Origin: Gemmatimonadales bacterium
GTDB lineage: Bacteria > Gemmatimonadota > Gemmatimonadetes > Gemmatimonadales > GWC2-71-9
NCBI GenBank assembly: GCA_004525055.1
Contig: SPDF01000151.1
Location: forward strand, 1-5,220
Length of the DNA: 5,220 nucleotides
Reading direction: 5' to 3'
Positions 4,132 through 5,220 of this stretch are shown piece after piece (the first letter of the stretch is position 1; the number at the start of each line of letters is the position of its first letter). The position numbers and the translations under genes are program-made. The notes beneath the pieces were generated by a model. The model searched no databases. It saw only the letters and a program-made list of their open reading frames with translations, and had not been told where the DNA came from.

Positions 4132-5220
4132 ATGACAACTATCACGATTGAAGCGACCAGCGGCGATGCCGCATCGAAGTCCCTCCAGGTAACCGTGCCC
4201 GTGGAGCGGGTCCGCATTGCCGAGGATCGGGCCGTCCAACAGGTCTCGCGCAACGTTCGGCTCCCCGGGTTCCGGAAGGGGCACGCTCCCCCCGCCATCG
4301 TCCGCAAGCGCTACCACGACGCGATCCGACAGACGGTGCTCGACGAGGTGATCCGCGAAAGCTGGGATCAGGCGCGCGAGTCCGAGGCGCTGAAACCGGT
4401 GGCTGACCCCTCGGTCCGCAATCTCAAGTTCGACGAGAGCGGCTCCATCGAGTTTGAGTTGCACGTCGAGGTGCGCCCCGAAGTGACCGTTGCAACCGTC
4501 GGCGGGTTCACTGTGGTCCGCGACGTTCCCGAGGTCACCGACGCGCAGGTCGAAGAACAGATCGGGCGGCTCCGTGAGCAGAAGGCCACCTGGCTTCCGG
4601 TGGAGGGCCAGAAGCCCAGCCCCGGCCAGATGGTCCAGGTGGACGTCACCGCACTCGATGACGACGCGTCACCCGAGCCACAACCCCACTCGATCGTGCT
4701 CGGCGAGGGGCAGGCGCTACCGGCCCTCGAGGAACGAATCATGGAGCTCCAGCCCGGCGAGGAGGCGGAGACGGAAGTCCGACTCCCTGATGACCACCCC
4801 GACGAGAGCCGCCGCGGGAAGATCCGGAAACTCAAGGTGGCGCTCCACGAGGTGAAACGGCAGGAACTGCCTCCCCTGGACGATGCCTTTGCCCGGGAAG
4901 TCGGCGACTTCGACGACCTGGCCGGCCTCCGCGTCGGCGTGCGCACCGACCTCGAGCAGGACGCGGTGCGCGAGGCTGACGCCCGCGTGCGCGACCAGTT
5001 GATTCAGAAGCTGGTCGAGGCGAACAGCATCGAGGCGCCTCCCTCCCTGGTCCATCGCGTCATCCACGGTTACCTCCACGCCTATGGCGTTCCGGAGGAG
5101 AAAGAGCCGGAGTTCGCGGCGCAATTCCAGCCGGTGGCCGAAGCCCAGGTCCGGCGCGACCTCGTCCTGTCCGCCGTCGCCGAAGCCCAGAGCCTGTACG
5201 CGACCGAGGCGGACGTCGAC
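4132..5220 (+). CDS. tig: Trigger factor, 3' truncated by the window edge
   Basis: The first 363 residues of trigger factor, the ribosome-associated chaperone that meets nascent chains at the exit tunnel; full-length members are usually 430-480 residues, so the end lies outside the window. The N-terminal ribosome-binding domain (about 1-115) contains the signature GFRKGHAPP at 46-54, whose FRK contacts ribosomal protein uL23. The FKBP-like PPIase region (about 160-245) follows, then the C-terminal helical chaperone arms from QELPPLDDAFA (244-254) onward. The PPIase region looks degenerate: where active members have IPGFE and an EFEGG loop, this one has LPALE (196-200) and a short acidic stretch (DDDASPEPQP). 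Prolyl isomerase activity is therefore doubtful while ribosome binding and chaperoning look intact. ATG 4132 is chosen because the family's N-terminus begins here; there is no Shine-Dalgarno, but a promoter sits just upstream. In many bacteria clpP and clpX follow tig; that part is not visible. Confidence 0.95.
   Translation, partial: MTTITIEATSGDAASKSLQVTVPVERVRIAEDRAVQQVSRNVRLPGFRKGHAPPAIVRKRYHDAIRQTVLDEVIRESWDQARESEALKPVADPSVRNLKFDESGSIEFELHVEVRPEVTVATVGGFTVVRDVPEVTDAQVEEQIGRLREQKATWLPVEGQKPSPGQMVQVDVTALDDDASPEPQPHSIVLGEGQALPALEERIMELQPGEEAETEVRLPDDHPDESRRGKIRKLKVALHEVKRQELPPLDDAFAREVGDFDDLAGLRVGVRTDLEQDAVREADARVRDQLIQKLVEANSIEAPPSLVHRVIHGYLHAYGVPEEKEPEFAAQFQPVAEAQVRRDLVLSAVAEAQSLYATEADVD

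Noticed and set aside
1..5220. CRISPR array, insertion sequence or defence system
   Set aside because: I saw no regularly spaced direct repeats, transposase motifs, terminal inverted repeats with target duplications, or defence-type domains on either strand.

Overview
The window is a compact, high-GC bacterial chromosomal segment. All genes lie on the + strand, and two of the three complete protein-coding neighbourhoods are concerned with protein quality control. In order it holds the 3' end of dnaK, a complete HtrA/Do-type periplasmic protease, a small putative lipoprotein coupled to an uncharacterised membrane/coiled-coil protein, a tRNA-Leu(UAG), a small CDGSH iron-sulfur protein, and the first 363 codons of trigger factor (tig), which runs off the right edge. 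No mobile element, CRISPR array, integrase or phage gene is visible. The taxon cannot be proven from the sequence alone. The GC-rich codon use, diderm-type exported proteins (a probable lipoprotein and a membrane-anchored two-PDZ HtrA), start codons with almost no leader and a tRNA without encoded CCA would fit Gemmatimonadota or a similar soil or marine diderm. This assignment is tentative.

Layout: positions 1-528 encode the DnaK substrate-binding domain and lid. Positions 529-628 hold an imperfect 14-bp hairpin and the htrA ribosome binding site. Positions 629-2230 are htrA, with an intact His144/Asp174/Ser255 triad and two PDZ domains. Positions 2231-2320 are dominated by a perfect 42-bp palindrome, probably the htrA terminator, followed immediately by a TANNNT promoter-like element just before the next GTG start. 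Positions 2321-3728 are a two-gene operon (lipoprotein and membrane protein) with a 4-nt gap. tRNA-Leu(UAG) at 3750-3830 follows 21 nt later, then the CDGSH gene (3869-4078). A short hairpin overlaps a good sigma70-like promoter (TTGCCC, 17 bp, TAGATT) that would give tig a leader of only a few bases.

Functionally, DnaK (cytosolic refolding), HtrA (envelope protease/chaperone) and trigger factor (ribosome-bound nascent-chain chaperone) form a proteostasis neighbourhood. The lipoprotein/membrane protein pair could be an envelope module, but its job cannot be read from sequence. I found no clearly new system. The items most worth a second look are the 42-bp palindrome, the internally duplicated lipoprotein with its membrane partner, and the apparent loss of the aromatic PPIase pocket in trigger factor.
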